DNA of 64,000 bases. Source: Labilibaculum manganireducens (GTDB lineage Bacteria; Bacteroidota; Bacteroidia; Bacteroidales; Marinifilaceae). The translations under genes were made by a program, and so were the position numbers. The notes under the pieces were generated by a model. That model worked only from the letters and a program-made list of their open reading frames with translations, was not told where the DNA came from and made no database searches. The DNA lies in contig NZ_MVDE01000028.1 in assembly GCF_002843385.1 (NCBI RefSeq), forward strand, positions 1 to 64,000, in the 5' to 3' direction. Below are positions 54,156-62,456 of this stretch, one piece after another; within the stretch, counting starts at the first letter, position 1, and the number at the start of each line of letters is the position of its first letter.

Positions 54156-54286
54156 AAGAGGGTGTCCAAAAAGTTCATTTTTATTGTCATTCTGAGCTTG
54201 TCGAAGAATCTTTCACTCTGAAAAACAGATGTTTCGACTTCAACATGACAGTCCAATACAAGACATTACTTTTTGGACATCCTCTT
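54156..54286. repeat. 131-bp imperfect palindromic intergenic repeat
   Basis: AAGAGGGTGTCCAAAAAGT at the left end is the reverse complement, with one mismatch, of ACTTTTTGGACATCCTCTT at the right end. Inside, GTCATtcTGA..GTCGAA near 54185 pairs with TTCGAC..CA..ATGAC near 54232, so the unit folds into one long stem. The stretch with GTCATTCTGAGC is, from memory, a motif often seen between genes in environmental bacteria. It can also act as a terminator for the STAS-like gene. Confidence 0.65.
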
Positions 54287-54302
54287 ACTGTTTCCAGATT
54301 TA

Positions 54303-54400
54303 ATACCAAATTAACATCAAAACATGCCTTATTAAATGTTTCTTTCAGCCATATCTTCGTTAAAAAAGATGCATCGTAACATGGTTATGCTTTACTTTTT
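54303..54400. repeat. Half copy of the MITE-like palindrome
   Basis: This matches 24578-24677 over about 98 bases with only scattered differences (ATACCAAATTAACATC, then AAACATGCCT, then CGTTAAAAAAGATGCATCG, then ATGCTTTACTTTTT). The right half of the palindrome is missing. It runs into the 3' end of the GH10-like gene and supplies its stop codon. Confidence 0.75.
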
Positions 54401-55507
54401 AGAATAATCTTTATAAATCGCTTTTTTAAATTCCGCCCAATGAGCTTCAGTCATTCTATCGGGCGTAAATAAACAAATTCCTTTTGCTCCGTTAACCATC
54501 GACTCGCGTATTGCTTCGCCCAATTCCTCCGGCAGTAAACCATGATTTTCAGGGTCTGCTTCTTTCGACTTAGAATCAGGCTTTGGACAAATGAATAAAC
54601 CGCTGTAAACAGGTTTTTCTCCCTTTACACTTTCAGATGATTCTTTACACATCTTACCAACCCATTCTGTACCCTCTAAATAAAAATCGTTATAATTCAT
54701 TGGGTAAAAAGCATCTAAATTCCATTTATCCCACTCCTGACGAACCATTTTCACTGCGTGAGAATGCGGACCGGGAAATACTGCCGCTGTAATTTCTTTT
54801 CCTTGCGCATGTACATCCTCAACCAAACGGTTTACTAATTTCGTGATTAAATCCTGACGGAATTGTTTCCATTCCTGAATATCTCTTGCTTCGGTCTGAT
54901 TGGTAATTTCAATACCCGTTTTAGCTTTGAAATCGGCTTTGCACTTGTCGCAGTAACAATAGTCATACTCAGGATATTCCTTATCCATTACCAAACCGTA
55001 CTTCTTCCAAAGTCCTTTCGCCAAAATTACATCCGGGAAACGGATATAGTCCAAATGAATTCCATCAACTTCCGGTAAGGCGGCGATTTTGGTATATAAT
55101 GCAGACAAATATTGATAGACCTCTTCCCTGTTCGGACACAAAAATGTGTAATGATCTACATAAGCAGGTTTCTCGTAAGCTGATTCCCCGTTTCCATTAA
55201 CGGCATACAATTCCGCAGGAATGTTTTCATCACGTCCTTGTACCATAGTTGGTATCCATGTATGAAATTCGAGGCCTGCCTCTTTGGCAATTTTACCAAC
55301 ACGTTGATAAACCGAAGGATCATGACCTCCGTTGTACATCAAACCATCAATTCCTTTTTCTTTTAAATCAGTAAAGTTTGCTTTTAACTCAATATCTGTG
55401 GCCTCACCGGGACCACCCACCCATGCAAAACATGGAACTTTTGTTGTTGGTTTCGTTCCACACGAAATCAATACAAACAATGCAAAAACAGCAAGTAACT
55501 TGTTCAT
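54392..55507 (-). CDS. GH10-like (GHL10) glycosidase-type lipoprotein
   Basis: A 371-residue lipoprotein (lipobox VLISC, Cys16) with a TIM-barrel of the glycosyl-hydrolase-like 10 / DUF187 group. The characteristic active-site strand EVDGIHLDYIRFPD is near residue 145-158, and FYPMNYNDFYLEGTEW is near residue 268. A CYCDKCKADF cysteine cluster near residue 185 may bind metal or form disulfides. The family is implicated in cell-envelope or polysaccharide hydrolysis, but activity is unproven. Its last codons and stop lie inside the repeat at 54303-54400, so the natural C-terminus may have been altered. Confidence 0.82.
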   Translation of the reverse strand: MNKLLAVFALFVLISCGTKPTTKVPCFAWVGGPGEATDIELKANFTDLKEKGIDGLMYNGGHDPSVYQRVGKIAKEAGLEFHTWIPTMVQGRDENIPAELYAVNGNGESAYEKPAYVDHYTFLCPNREEVYQYLSALYTKIAALPEVDGIHLDYIRFPDVILAKGLWKKYGLVMDKEYPEYDYCYCDKCKADFKAKTGIEITNQTEARDIQEWKQFRQDLITKLVNRLVEDVHAQGKEITAAVFPGPHSHAVKMVRQEWDKWNLDAFYPMNYNDFYLEGTEWVGKMCKESSESVKGEKPVYSGLFICPKPDSKSKEADPENHGLLPEELGEAIRESMVNGAKGICLFTPDRMTEAHWAEFKKAIYKDYSKK

Positions 55508-55640
55508 AGTACTTTTATAAAAATTGAAATGTGGCTTTGGAATACGAAGTAAAGATATAAAATTAAGTAGAAACAGCGATTCTCTTTTTGCTCTTAGGCT
55601 TTAGTTTAGGGCATTTCTGATAATAATGAGAATGTGTTTC

Positions 55641-55690
55641 GACTTTTTGACCTTTCAACCTTTCGACCTTTCGACTTTTATCTATCTTTG
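55641..55690 (+). promoter_or_regulatory. rlmD promoter region with short tandem repeats
   Basis: A perfect -7 box TATCTTTG (55683-55690) lies 26 bp before the GTG start. Directly upstream, 55649-55676 is built of about three and a half copies of an octamer close to ACCTTTCG, in the position of the -33 box. Confidence 0.5.
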
Positions 55691-55716
55691 TGCCCATATT
55701 TAAAAACAATTGAATC

Positions 55717-57126
55717 GTGGGAAGAAATAGAAAGCAAAAACCACTTCTGGAAAAACTAGTAATAGAGAAGTTAGCCGCCGAAGGCAAGGCAATTGGTAAA
55801 GTTGATGACAAAATTGTATTTGTTACCGGTGTAATACCTGGCGATATTGTTGATGTGCAGGTCAACAAGAAACGCAAAAGTTTTATGGAAGGCTATCCTG
55901 TTGCTTTTCACCAACATTCTCCAATGAAAATAGATGCATTTTGTGAGCATTTTGGAGTTTGTGGTGGCTGCAAATGGCAAAATCTACCCTACGAAGAACA
56001 ACTAAAATTTAAACAACAGGAAGTTATTGACAATTTGGAACGGATTGGCAAAGTAGAACTGAATGGTATAAATGATATTCTGGCATCAGAAAAAACTGAA
56101 TTTTACCGCAACAAACTGGAATTTACGTTTTCGAACAAGCGTTATCTTACCAACGAGGAAATTGCACTTAGCGATGATATAAAAAGAACTCCTGCGCTTG
56201 GTTTTCACGTGCCAAAATTATTCGACAAGGTGGTTGATATCAACAAATGTCATCTGCAGCCTGAACCATCAAATGCGGTTCGTTTGGCCATAAAAGAATA
56301 TGCTTTCGCTAATGATTTATCCTTTTTTGATATCAGAAATCAGGAAGGTTTTCTAAGAACACTGGTAATTAGAACCTCTTCAACAGGTGATGTAATGATT
56401 ATTGTTGTTTTTTACCATGAAGATGTTGAAAAACGGGAAGGATTACTAAAGCACCTTGCAGAAAAATTCCCGGAAATCACCTCGTTAATGTATGTGATTA
56501 ACGAAAAGGCCAACGACTCAATTACCGATCAGGAAGCCATCCTGTACAAAGGAGAAGACCATATTTTTGAGCAAATGGAAGATCTGCGTTTTAAAATTGG
56601 TCCAAAATCGTTCTACCAAACCAATTCGGAGCAAGCCTACAATTTGTATTGCAAAACACGCGAATTTGCCGAATTAACAGGTGACGAAGTAGTTTACGAT
56701 TTGTATACCGGAACCGGAACCATTGCTAATTTTATTGCCAAACAGGCAAAAAAAGTAATTGGTATTGAATACGTTCCCGAAGCCATTGCCGATGCTAAGG
56801 TGAATTCTGAAATTAACGGAATCAGCAATACTGAATTTTTCGCCGGCGATATGAAAAATGTTCTCACCAAAGAATTTATAGAGCTTCACGGTCAGCCGGA
56901 TACAATTATTGTTGATCCGCCAAGAGCAGGAATGCACGCCGATGTAGTGGAAACAATTCTGCACGCAGCTCCCAAACGCATTGTTTATGTAAGCTGTAAT
57001 TCGGCCACTCAGGCACGCGATTTAGCCCTAATGGACGAAGCCTACAAAGTAACCAAAGTACAGGCTGTTGATATGTTCCCACACACACATCATGTGGAGA
57101 ATATTGTGCAGCTGGAGAGAAGGTAA
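55717..57126 (+). CDS. rlmD: 23S rRNA (uracil-1939-C5)-methyltransferase RlmD
   Basis: A 469-residue iron-sulfur RNA methyltransferase of the RlmD/RumA group. An N-terminal TRAM domain (residues 10-65) precedes the 4Fe-4S cysteines C76, C82, C85 and a fourth near residue 178. The SAM site is VYDLYTGTGTIANFIA near residue 327, followed by IIVDPPRAGMHADV near residue 395 and the catalytic cysteine C427 in VSCNSAT. The start is GTG. It could equally be the RlmCD type that also methylates U747. A terminator follows 20 bp downstream. Confidence 0.9.
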   Translation: MGRNRKQKPLLEKLVIEKLAAEGKAIGKVDDKIVFVTGVIPGDIVDVQVNKKRKSFMEGYPVAFHQHSPMKIDAFCEHFGVCGGCKWQNLPYEEQLKFKQQEVIDNLERIGKVELNGINDILASEKTEFYRNKLEFTFSNKRYLTNEEIALSDDIKRTPALGFHVPKLFDKVVDINKCHLQPEPSNAVRLAIKEYAFANDLSFFDIRNQEGFLRTLVIRTSSTGDVMIIVVFYHEDVEKREGLLKHLAEKFPEITSLMYVINEKANDSITDQEAILYKGEDHIFEQMEDLRFKIGPKSFYQTNSEQAYNLYCKTREFAELTGDEVVYDLYTGTGTIANFIAKQAKKVIGIEYVPEAIADAKVNSEINGISNTEFFAGDMKNVLTKEFIELHGQPDTIIVDPPRAGMHADVVETILHAAPKRIVYVSCNSATQARDLALMDEAYKVTKVQAVDMFPHTHHVENIVQLERR

Positions 57127-57146
57127 TCATTCAAAACAAACAGAAA

Positions 57147-57178
57147 ATCCCTCTTAAATTGCTTTAAGAGGGATTTTT
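57147..57178 (+). terminator. Terminator after rlmD
   Basis: AATCCCTCTTAAA pairs with TTTAAGAGGGATT across a short loop, with flanking A and T runs. Confidence 0.88.
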
Positions 57179-57279
57179 ATTTAGAATTAATTCCCAACAC
57201 AACATTTAAATATGCTATGACAGTTCATTGAACAGCTATCTTGAAAAAAAACGATCGCAAACCATAGCCTTCACATTTT

Positions 57280-57353
57280 ATGCTTACCGCAAAAAGTTGC
57301 GAACGTTACCGCAATTTTTTGCGAACAGCATCGCAACTTTTTGCGGTAAGCAT
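57280..57353. repeat. Perfect 23-bp inverted repeat with nested GCAA/TTGC units
   Basis: 57280-57302 is the exact reverse complement of 57331-57353. The 28-nt spacer itself contains GCAA-TTTT-TTGC and further copies of the units TACCGCAA and TTGCGAAC. It lies between the convergent rlmD and MATE genes, outside both terminators. There is no ORF. Confidence 0.75.
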
Positions 57354-57458
57354 CCTTCAAACGCTGCCTCACTATGCGGTATTCTCTCCTTCGTTATAAA
57401 ACAAAATTTCCCTGCTTAGTAACCAAAATCCGGCTATTAACTGTTTCACTGCCAAAAA

Positions 57459-57494
57459 AAAGCCTGAAGAAACATTCGTTGTTCTTCAGGCTTT
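57459..57494 (-). terminator. Terminator after the second MATE gene
   Basis: On the minus strand AAAGCCTGAAGAA pairs with TTCTTCAGGCTTT and is followed by a run of eight T. It begins about 6 bp after the stop codon. Confidence 0.88.
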
Positions 57495-57499
57495 ATTCA

Positions 57500-58936
57500 C
57501 TATACTTTCATCAACTTCCACTTCCCTTGTTTAAACCAAAAAAGGGCAATTAATGTAAGCGTCATTTCTGCTATTATTATCGAATAAAATACTCCCTTTT
57601 GATCCCAACCCAATTGAATGGCCAGAAAATAAGCAAGTGGAATTTCAATAATCCAGAAACTAATCAGATTGAAATAGGTTGGTGTCCGGGTATCACCGGC
57701 TCCGTTTATTGCATTCAACAACACCATTCCCAAACCATAAAAAACAAAACCCATGCTGATTACCTGCAAAGCCTGAATTCCATTAGCAACAATGAATTGA
57801 TCAGGTGTAAACAACTCGATAAAAAAACGTGGAAACAAGTAAAATACAATTCCCATTAAGCCCAAAAATACGACATTAATTTTTCCTGCCGCCCAAACAG
57901 ATTTCTCTGCTCTGTCGGGCTGATTTGCTCCCAGGTTCTGCCCTACCAATGTCGCAGCAGCGTTGCTCAATCCCCATGAAGGCAGGAGAATGAATATCAG
58001 CAGCCGAATGGCAATGGTATAACCGGCTATAGCTGCACTTCCAAATTCTGCCATGATCCTCATCAAACCAATCCAGCTCGATGTAGCAATGATACTTTGC
58101 CCTATTCCCCCAACCGATAAGCTGACCAATTGCTTAATTGTCGCCCATTTTAGCTGAATATGTTTCCATTTTAAATGAATCTTCCCTTTTCCCTTGCCAA
58201 GCATAACAAATTGGTAAACTACAGCCAAGCCTCGTCCCAGACTTGTAGCAATAGCGGCTCCTTCTACTCCCATGGCCGGGATTGGTCCCCAACCAAAAAT
58301 CAACAATGGATCCAAAACAAGATTCAAACAATTCGCAACAATTAATACCCTCATCGATAAAGCAGCATCACCCGCCGAACGAAATATGGCATTATTGATA
58401 AAAAGAAGCATGATAATCACGTTACTTCCCAAAATAATGGTCGCATACCCCGACATTTCATTCACAATGGTTGAATTGGCTCCCATTAAAGCCAATAAAT
58501 CCTTCGAATAAAAAATCCCGGCAAACGCAATAAATACAGATACAAACACACCTGTTACAATGGCCTGAAATGAAACCTTTGATGCTTCTTCTGGTTTGTT
58601 CTCGCCTATGCGCCGGGCAACCAAAGCGGTTGTTGCCATCGATAATCCAAAACCTATTGCATACACAATGGTAATCACCGATTCGGTAATTCCTACTGTA
58701 GCCACAGCATCGTCACCCAATTTGGAAACGAAAAATATATCGGCCACAGCAAATACCGATTCAAAAATCATTTCCAATACCATAGGAATCGCAAGCATAA
58801 AAAGCGCTTTGCTAATCTTCCCGTTGGTATATATTTTTTCACTTCCCGAGAGTGCCTCCAGAAAATAGTTCCACAGTCTCCCAAGTTTATTTAATTGATC
58901 TAAAATTCCTTCCCTTACTCTTATATTATGGTGCAT
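57500..58936 (-). CDS. MATE-family efflux transporter (second)
   Basis: A 478-residue multidrug/toxin extrusion protein with twelve helices, more distant from the first MATE gene. It starts with a soluble 40-residue N-terminus (RVREGILDQLNKLGRLWNYF) before GKISKALFMLAIPMVLEMIFESVFAVADIFFV, and has SVGGIGQSIIATSSWIGLMRI in the second half. I chose the ATG at 58936; the frame opens at 58960 with TTG. This ATG overlaps the stop of a 44-codon ORF by 11 bp, so translation of the two is coupled. Regulation by an upstream leader ORF is likely. Confidence 0.88.
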   Translation of the reverse strand: MHHNIRVREGILDQLNKLGRLWNYFLEALSGSEKIYTNGKISKALFMLAIPMVLEMIFESVFAVADIFFVSKLGDDAVATVGITESVITIVYAIGFGLSMATTALVARRIGENKPEEASKVSFQAIVTGVFVSVFIAFAGIFYSKDLLALMGANSTIVNEMSGYATIILGSNVIIMLLFINNAIFRSAGDAALSMRVLIVANCLNLVLDPLLIFGWGPIPAMGVEGAAIATSLGRGLAVVYQFVMLGKGKGKIHLKWKHIQLKWATIKQLVSLSVGGIGQSIIATSSWIGLMRIMAEFGSAAIAGYTIAIRLLIFILLPSWGLSNAAATLVGQNLGANQPDRAEKSVWAAGKINVVFLGLMGIVFYLFPRFFIELFTPDQFIVANGIQALQVISMGFVFYGLGMVLLNAINGAGDTRTPTYFNLISFWIIEIPLAYFLAIQLGWDQKGVFYSIIIAEMTLTLIALFWFKQGKWKLMKV

Positions 58937-59060
58937 TCTGTTTTCGTTTTTGATGTTCAATAAACTCGTTTACTCTTTCTCTTATTCTAAAACAATTTGT
59001 TTTATTGCCAACCGGATCTTTCACCGTGGCTTGCCCGCAGCAATACATTGATGTGCTCAT
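58926..59060 (-). CDS. 44-residue small protein coupled to the MATE gene
   Basis: An ORF of 44 codons beginning MSTSMYCCGQATVKDPVGNK with a lysine/arginine-rich end (RERVNEFIEHQKRKQ). A strong GGAGGG ribosome binding site lies six bases before the ATG (59067-59072), and its TAA overlaps the MATE start codon (the bases ATGCACCATAA hold both). It has three cysteines, including a CC pair. I do not recognise the family. It may be a real small protein, for example a metal- or drug-sensing cofactor, or just a translational coupler. Confidence 0.65.
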   Translation of the reverse strand: MSTSMYCCGQATVKDPVGNKTNCFRIRERVNEFIEHQKRKQNAP

Positions 59061-59145
59061 AATTTACCCTCCAAAATTTTAGGTGTGTAGATATACGTAT
59101 CGAGTGGCTTTCGCCCCCGTTACAATAAAAAAATAAAAATTAATG

Positions 59146-59222
59146 TGAATACGGAAAGCTTAAGCTGATTTAGCTCTTATAAGTGCAAGGTGATGATGTG
59201 ACAATTGTATTCATAGCTTTCC
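59146..59222 (-). promoter_or_regulatory. Leader attenuator with two competing stems
   Basis: In the minus-strand transcript the leader ribosome binding site/start region (59207-59222) contains GGAAAGCT and TGAATAC. A segment about 50 nt further on (59146-59160) contains their complements AGCTTTCC and GTATTCA, in the opposite order. Only one of the two stems (8 bp or 7 bp) can form at a time. A T-rich tract follows (59124-59141). Confidence 0.5.
59170..59214 (-). CDS. 14-residue leader peptide
   Basis: The frame reads MNTIVTSSPCTYKS. It has a GGAGG (59221-59225) six bases before the ATG and a perfect -7 promoter element 28 bp upstream. Strong signals on so short an ORF, ahead of an efflux gene, are typical of regulatory leader peptides whose translation senses ribosome-acting drugs or an amino acid. 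No run of one amino acid is present. Confidence 0.6.
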   Translation of the reverse strand: MNTIVTSSPCTYKS

Positions 59223-59241
59223 TCCGTTTTTTTGAGTAAAA

Positions 59242-59249
59242 CAAATATA
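59242..59249 (-). promoter_or_regulatory. -7 promoter element of the MATE leader transcript
   Basis: On the minus strand it reads TATATTTG, a perfect TAnnTTTG, placing the transcript start a few bases before the leader ribosome binding site. The -33 box is not recognisable. Confidence 0.5.
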
Positions 59250-59484
59250 AGTCATTTTCATTAATTCATTTATAACATGACCTTTATTTTTTTTACAACT
59301 CCCGAAATATTGAATAAAAAACAAATGAATTTGCACTTATCGTGTTAAACGGCACAGATATCTAAAAAGGACTGGTTTCCCAACAAATATCCTTTTTTAT
59401 CAAACTAAAATTCCATAGTATTGATGTTTAAAATGCCAAAGCGGTTTTTAACACACTGGGAAATGATCATCTCAGCAGGCTAAA

Positions 59485-59514
59485 TTCTCCCGAAACAAGT
59501 TCAGGACAGGCTAT
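59485..59514. repeat. Dispersed short palindrome, copy 2
   Basis: Reverse-complement copy of 35262-35292 with one base difference, containing CCCGAAACAAGTTC and GGACAGGCTAT. Confidence 0.65.
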
Positions 59515-59541
59515 CTGACAAAAACTTAAAATTATAAACAG

Positions 59542-62124
59542 ATGAAAAAATATTTTGTACCTACAATGATGGTACTGCTAACTGCAACCACATGCAGCTT
59601 CGCACAAAAAGAAAACAGCAAAAGCATTACAATTGAAAACTGGCTTCAAACCGATCCTGTAAGTTTACAACTGCCAGCTTTCCACTCTACAAAAAACATC
59701 GAAGGAAAAACCTTCGAATTACAAAACCTTTTACAGGACAATCAGCTTGAAATAGATGAACTTCAACCTGCTGAAAAGGATCATTTAAAGTGGAACGGTG
59801 AAAACTTACAATGGAGCAAAACAGCCGCCAATAAAAAAGGTTTTACAGGCAGCAAATCTGCCGAAAACAGCCTTTTGTTTTATGCGTCTTATTTCTCTGC
59901 GGATGAATGGCTGCAAGCAAAATTAATTGTAGAAGCCTATCCAATGCTTGAAGTATATATTGATGGAGAAAAAAAGATTTCTCACTACGGGGAGGAAACT
60001 GATGATGCCAAGGAGCTTTCGGAAGAACTTAAGCTTGAACCCGGTAAACACTGCATTCTGGTAAAAGTTGTTAGCGGGAAAAAGAACGACTTTAAACTTG
60101 GTATTACTCCCAATAAGCCCTGGGATGAAAACAATATAACATTATCCTTATCGCCTGAGAAAAGCATTACCATTCATAAAGTATTGGATGGTGAAAATGT
60201 GCAAAACATTCAATTATCTTCCGATGGAAAATTAGCCTTGCTAAGCTTTAGCAGAACACTTCCTCCATCGGACAATAGTGAGAACTGGAAAGAAATTCAG
60301 GAAATTGAGAGCGGAAAAACCTTATACACCTTCCGGGGAAGTCAACTGGCAAACATACAGTGGCTGCCTACAGGAAACCGTATTTCGTACACCAAAGAAT
60401 ACAACGAAAAAACTAGTTTTTTTGTTTTTGATTTTGAAAACGGAAGAGAAACCGAAATAACCAATAGTATTGCTGACTTTTCGGATTACAACTGGACTCC
60501 CGATGGAAAACAAATCATTTTCTCAGTAACGAAAGATTATTCGGAAGATTGGAAGATCAGAAAAATTCAGGGAATGGAAGATCGTTTGCCTTGGTTTCGA
60601 ACCCGAAGTTTCTTATACAAACTGGATGTTGCCAGCGGCGTAAAGCAACGCTTAACTTATGGAACGATCACAACCAGTCTGCAGGATATCAGTCCCGACA
60701 GCAAATACATTCTTTTTTCTCAATCACATCCCGATTACAAGGAATATCCATACGATAAACAAAATCTTTATCAGATGAACCTCGAAACTTTTGGGATTGA
60801 TACCATCTGGAAAGACAAACTATTTGGTGGTTCGGCACAATATTCTCCCGACGGCACTCAGCTTTTGGTTCAGGCAGGTCCTTCCTGTTTTGGTAAACTT
60901 GGCGAAAACATTGGCAAACAGCCATTGGCCAATAATTATGACGGACAATTGTACATTTTCAATCTGAAAAACAAAAAAGCCGATCCAATTACCATTCATT
61001 TCGACCCATCGGTTAGCCAGGCAGTTTGGAACAAAAGGGACAAAAATATCTATTTAAAAGCAAATGATAAAGATTATATCCGACTGTATCGTTACCAACC
61101 AACGAGTAAGGCGTTCAACACTTTACAAATAAATTCAGATGTTATTGGCAACTTTAGCCTTTCGGCTAACGGAAAAAACATTGCCTGCACAGCATGCAGT
61201 ATATCTTCACCTTACAAAGCTTTTGTTTATGAATTGGCTTCGAATACAAGTAAACTGATCTCCGATCCGCAAAAAGAGAATTTGAAACACGTGAAATTTG
61301 GAAAAACAGAAGACTGGAATTTCACCAAAGAAGATGGTAAAACCATTATTGGAAGAATTTACTATCCTCCAAACTTCGACTCCAATAAAAAATATCCTGT
61401 AATTGTAAATTATTATGCAGGCACATCACCTGTTGAAAGAAGTTACGGTGGCAGATATCCTTTGAATCTTTATGCATCAATGGGATATGTTGTTTATCTG
61501 CTTCAGCCAAGCGGAGCTGTTGGTTTTGGACAGGAATTTTCAGCTGAGCACCAAAACAACTGGGGAATTACCACCGCTGATGAAATTATTGAAGGAACCA
61601 AAAAATTCTTAAAAGCCCATTCCTTTGCTGATGCAGATCATGTTGGTTGTATTGGAGCATCCTACGGTGGTTTTATGACCATGCTGCTGCAAACCAGAAC
61701 CGATATTTTTGCGGCAGCCATTTCGCATGCCGGCATTAGCGACATTACCAGTTACTGGGGCGAAGGTTATTGGGGATATTCCTATAGTGTGAATGCTTCC
61801 GGCAAATCATTTCCATGGAACAATCGAAAACTATATATCGATCAAAGTCCATTATTCAATGCAGATAAAGTTGTAACACCAATGTTACTAATTCACGGAA
61901 GTGTTGACACGAATGTACCTCTTGGTGAAAGCATTCAAATGTATCAGGCATTAAAACTACTGGGAAAAGATGTAGACTTTGTTCAGGTAAAGAATCAAGA
62001 TCATCACATTAAGAATTACACTCAACGAATACTTTGGAACAACACCATATTTGCCTATTTCGCAAAACACTTAAAAAACCAGCCACAATGGTGGGAGGAT
62101 TTATATCCGGATAAGAATTTATAG
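59542..62124 (+). CDS. S9-family prolyl oligopeptidase (DPP-like)
   Basis: An 860-residue exported serine peptidase of family S9. After a signal peptide (residues 1-21) comes a beta-propeller region (about 190-600), whose blades carry WTPDGKQIIFS- and YSPDGTQLLVQ-type repeats, then an alpha/beta-hydrolase domain (about 610-855). The catalytic triad is Ser707 (GASYGGFM), Asp789 (HGSVDTNVP) and a histidine at 821-822 (NQDHHIKN). It cleaves peptides in the periplasm. Residues 80-180 form an extra beta-rich domain before the propeller. Confidence 0.92.
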   Translation: MKKYFVPTMMVLLTATTCSFAQKENSKSITIENWLQTDPVSLQLPAFHSTKNIEGKTFELQNLLQDNQLEIDELQPAEKDHLKWNGENLQWSKTAANKKGFTGSKSAENSLLFYASYFSADEWLQAKLIVEAYPMLEVYIDGEKKISHYGEETDDAKELSEELKLEPGKHCILVKVVSGKKNDFKLGITPNKPWDENNITLSLSPEKSITIHKVLDGENVQNIQLSSDGKLALLSFSRTLPPSDNSENWKEIQEIESGKTLYTFRGSQLANIQWLPTGNRISYTKEYNEKTSFFVFDFENGRETEITNSIADFSDYNWTPDGKQIIFSVTKDYSEDWKIRKIQGMEDRLPWFRTRSFLYKLDVASGVKQRLTYGTITTSLQDISPDSKYILFSQSHPDYKEYPYDKQNLYQMNLETFGIDTIWKDKLFGGSAQYSPDGTQLLVQAGPSCFGKLGENIGKQPLANNYDGQLYIFNLKNKKADPITIHFDPSVSQAVWNKRDKNIYLKANDKDYIRLYRYQPTSKAFNTLQINSDVIGNFSLSANGKNIACTACSISSPYKAFVYELASNTSKLISDPQKENLKHVKFGKTEDWNFTKEDGKTIIGRIYYPPNFDSNKKYPVIVNYYAGTSPVERSYGGRYPLNLYASMGYVVYLLQPSGAVGFGQEFSAEHQNNWGITTADEIIEGTKKFLKAHSFADADHVGCIGASYGGFMTMLLQTRTDIFAAAISHAGISDITSYWGEGYWGYSYSVNASGKSFPWNNRKLYIDQSPLFNADKVVTPMLLIHGSVDTNVPLGESIQMYQALKLLGKDVDFVQVKNQDHHIKNYTQRILWNNTIFAYFAKHLKNQPQWWEDLYPDKNL

Positions 62125-62456
62125 TCTGACGGTTTTGATTGTTAACGCTTTGATTTCAAGAGCAAATTGTAATTTTAGTTGTGTTCTTCAATGGCAAAAG
62201 TCATTAGCAATCAGCCGTTGGCAGATAAAGACCAAGGGCTAATTACTGCGTTCTTTTCTGATACCGATGCTTATCCCATACTCCAAAGCCGGCTAAAATA
62301 TGCTGATAAATTAAAGGGTGTTCTTAAGCAGAGCACCCTTTTGCTTTTCAGGATCAATTCATAGACAAAACCTAAGTCTTTATCAATAATGATAAACACT
62401 ATTGATGCTTCAGTCAATTATAAGTAATTTTAAATTCAACACTAAAAAAGTACGCT
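62125..62456. other. 332-bp intergenic region before yaaA
   Basis: It holds a terminator at 62313-62348 and a 57-codon ATG frame (62191-62364) with no ribosome binding site and no family resemblance, which I do not call as a gene. Confidence 0.45.
62313..62348 (+). terminator. Terminator hairpin downstream of the S9 peptidase
   Basis: AAAGGGTG (62313-62320) pairs with CACCCTTT (62334-62341) and is followed by a T-rich tract, about 190 bp after the stop codon. Confidence 0.6.

Larger units (their letters stand above)
58961..59541. other. Divergent regulatory region between the MATE operon and the S9 peptidase
   Basis: About 580 bp holding the two small ORFs and leader elements of the MATE operon (58926-59260) and, toward the plus-strand gene, AT-rich sequence with one copy of the dispersed palindrome at 59485. 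I find no clear promoter box for the S9 peptidase gene. Confidence 0.5.

Noticed and set aside
57260-57360. CRISPR-like array
   Set aside because: The units are inverted rather than direct and lack regular unique spacers, so this is a nested palindrome.
62191-62364. 57-codon ATG frame between the S9 peptidase and yaaA
   Set aside because: No ribosome binding site, no recognisable family, and its end overlaps the terminator hairpin at 62313-62348.
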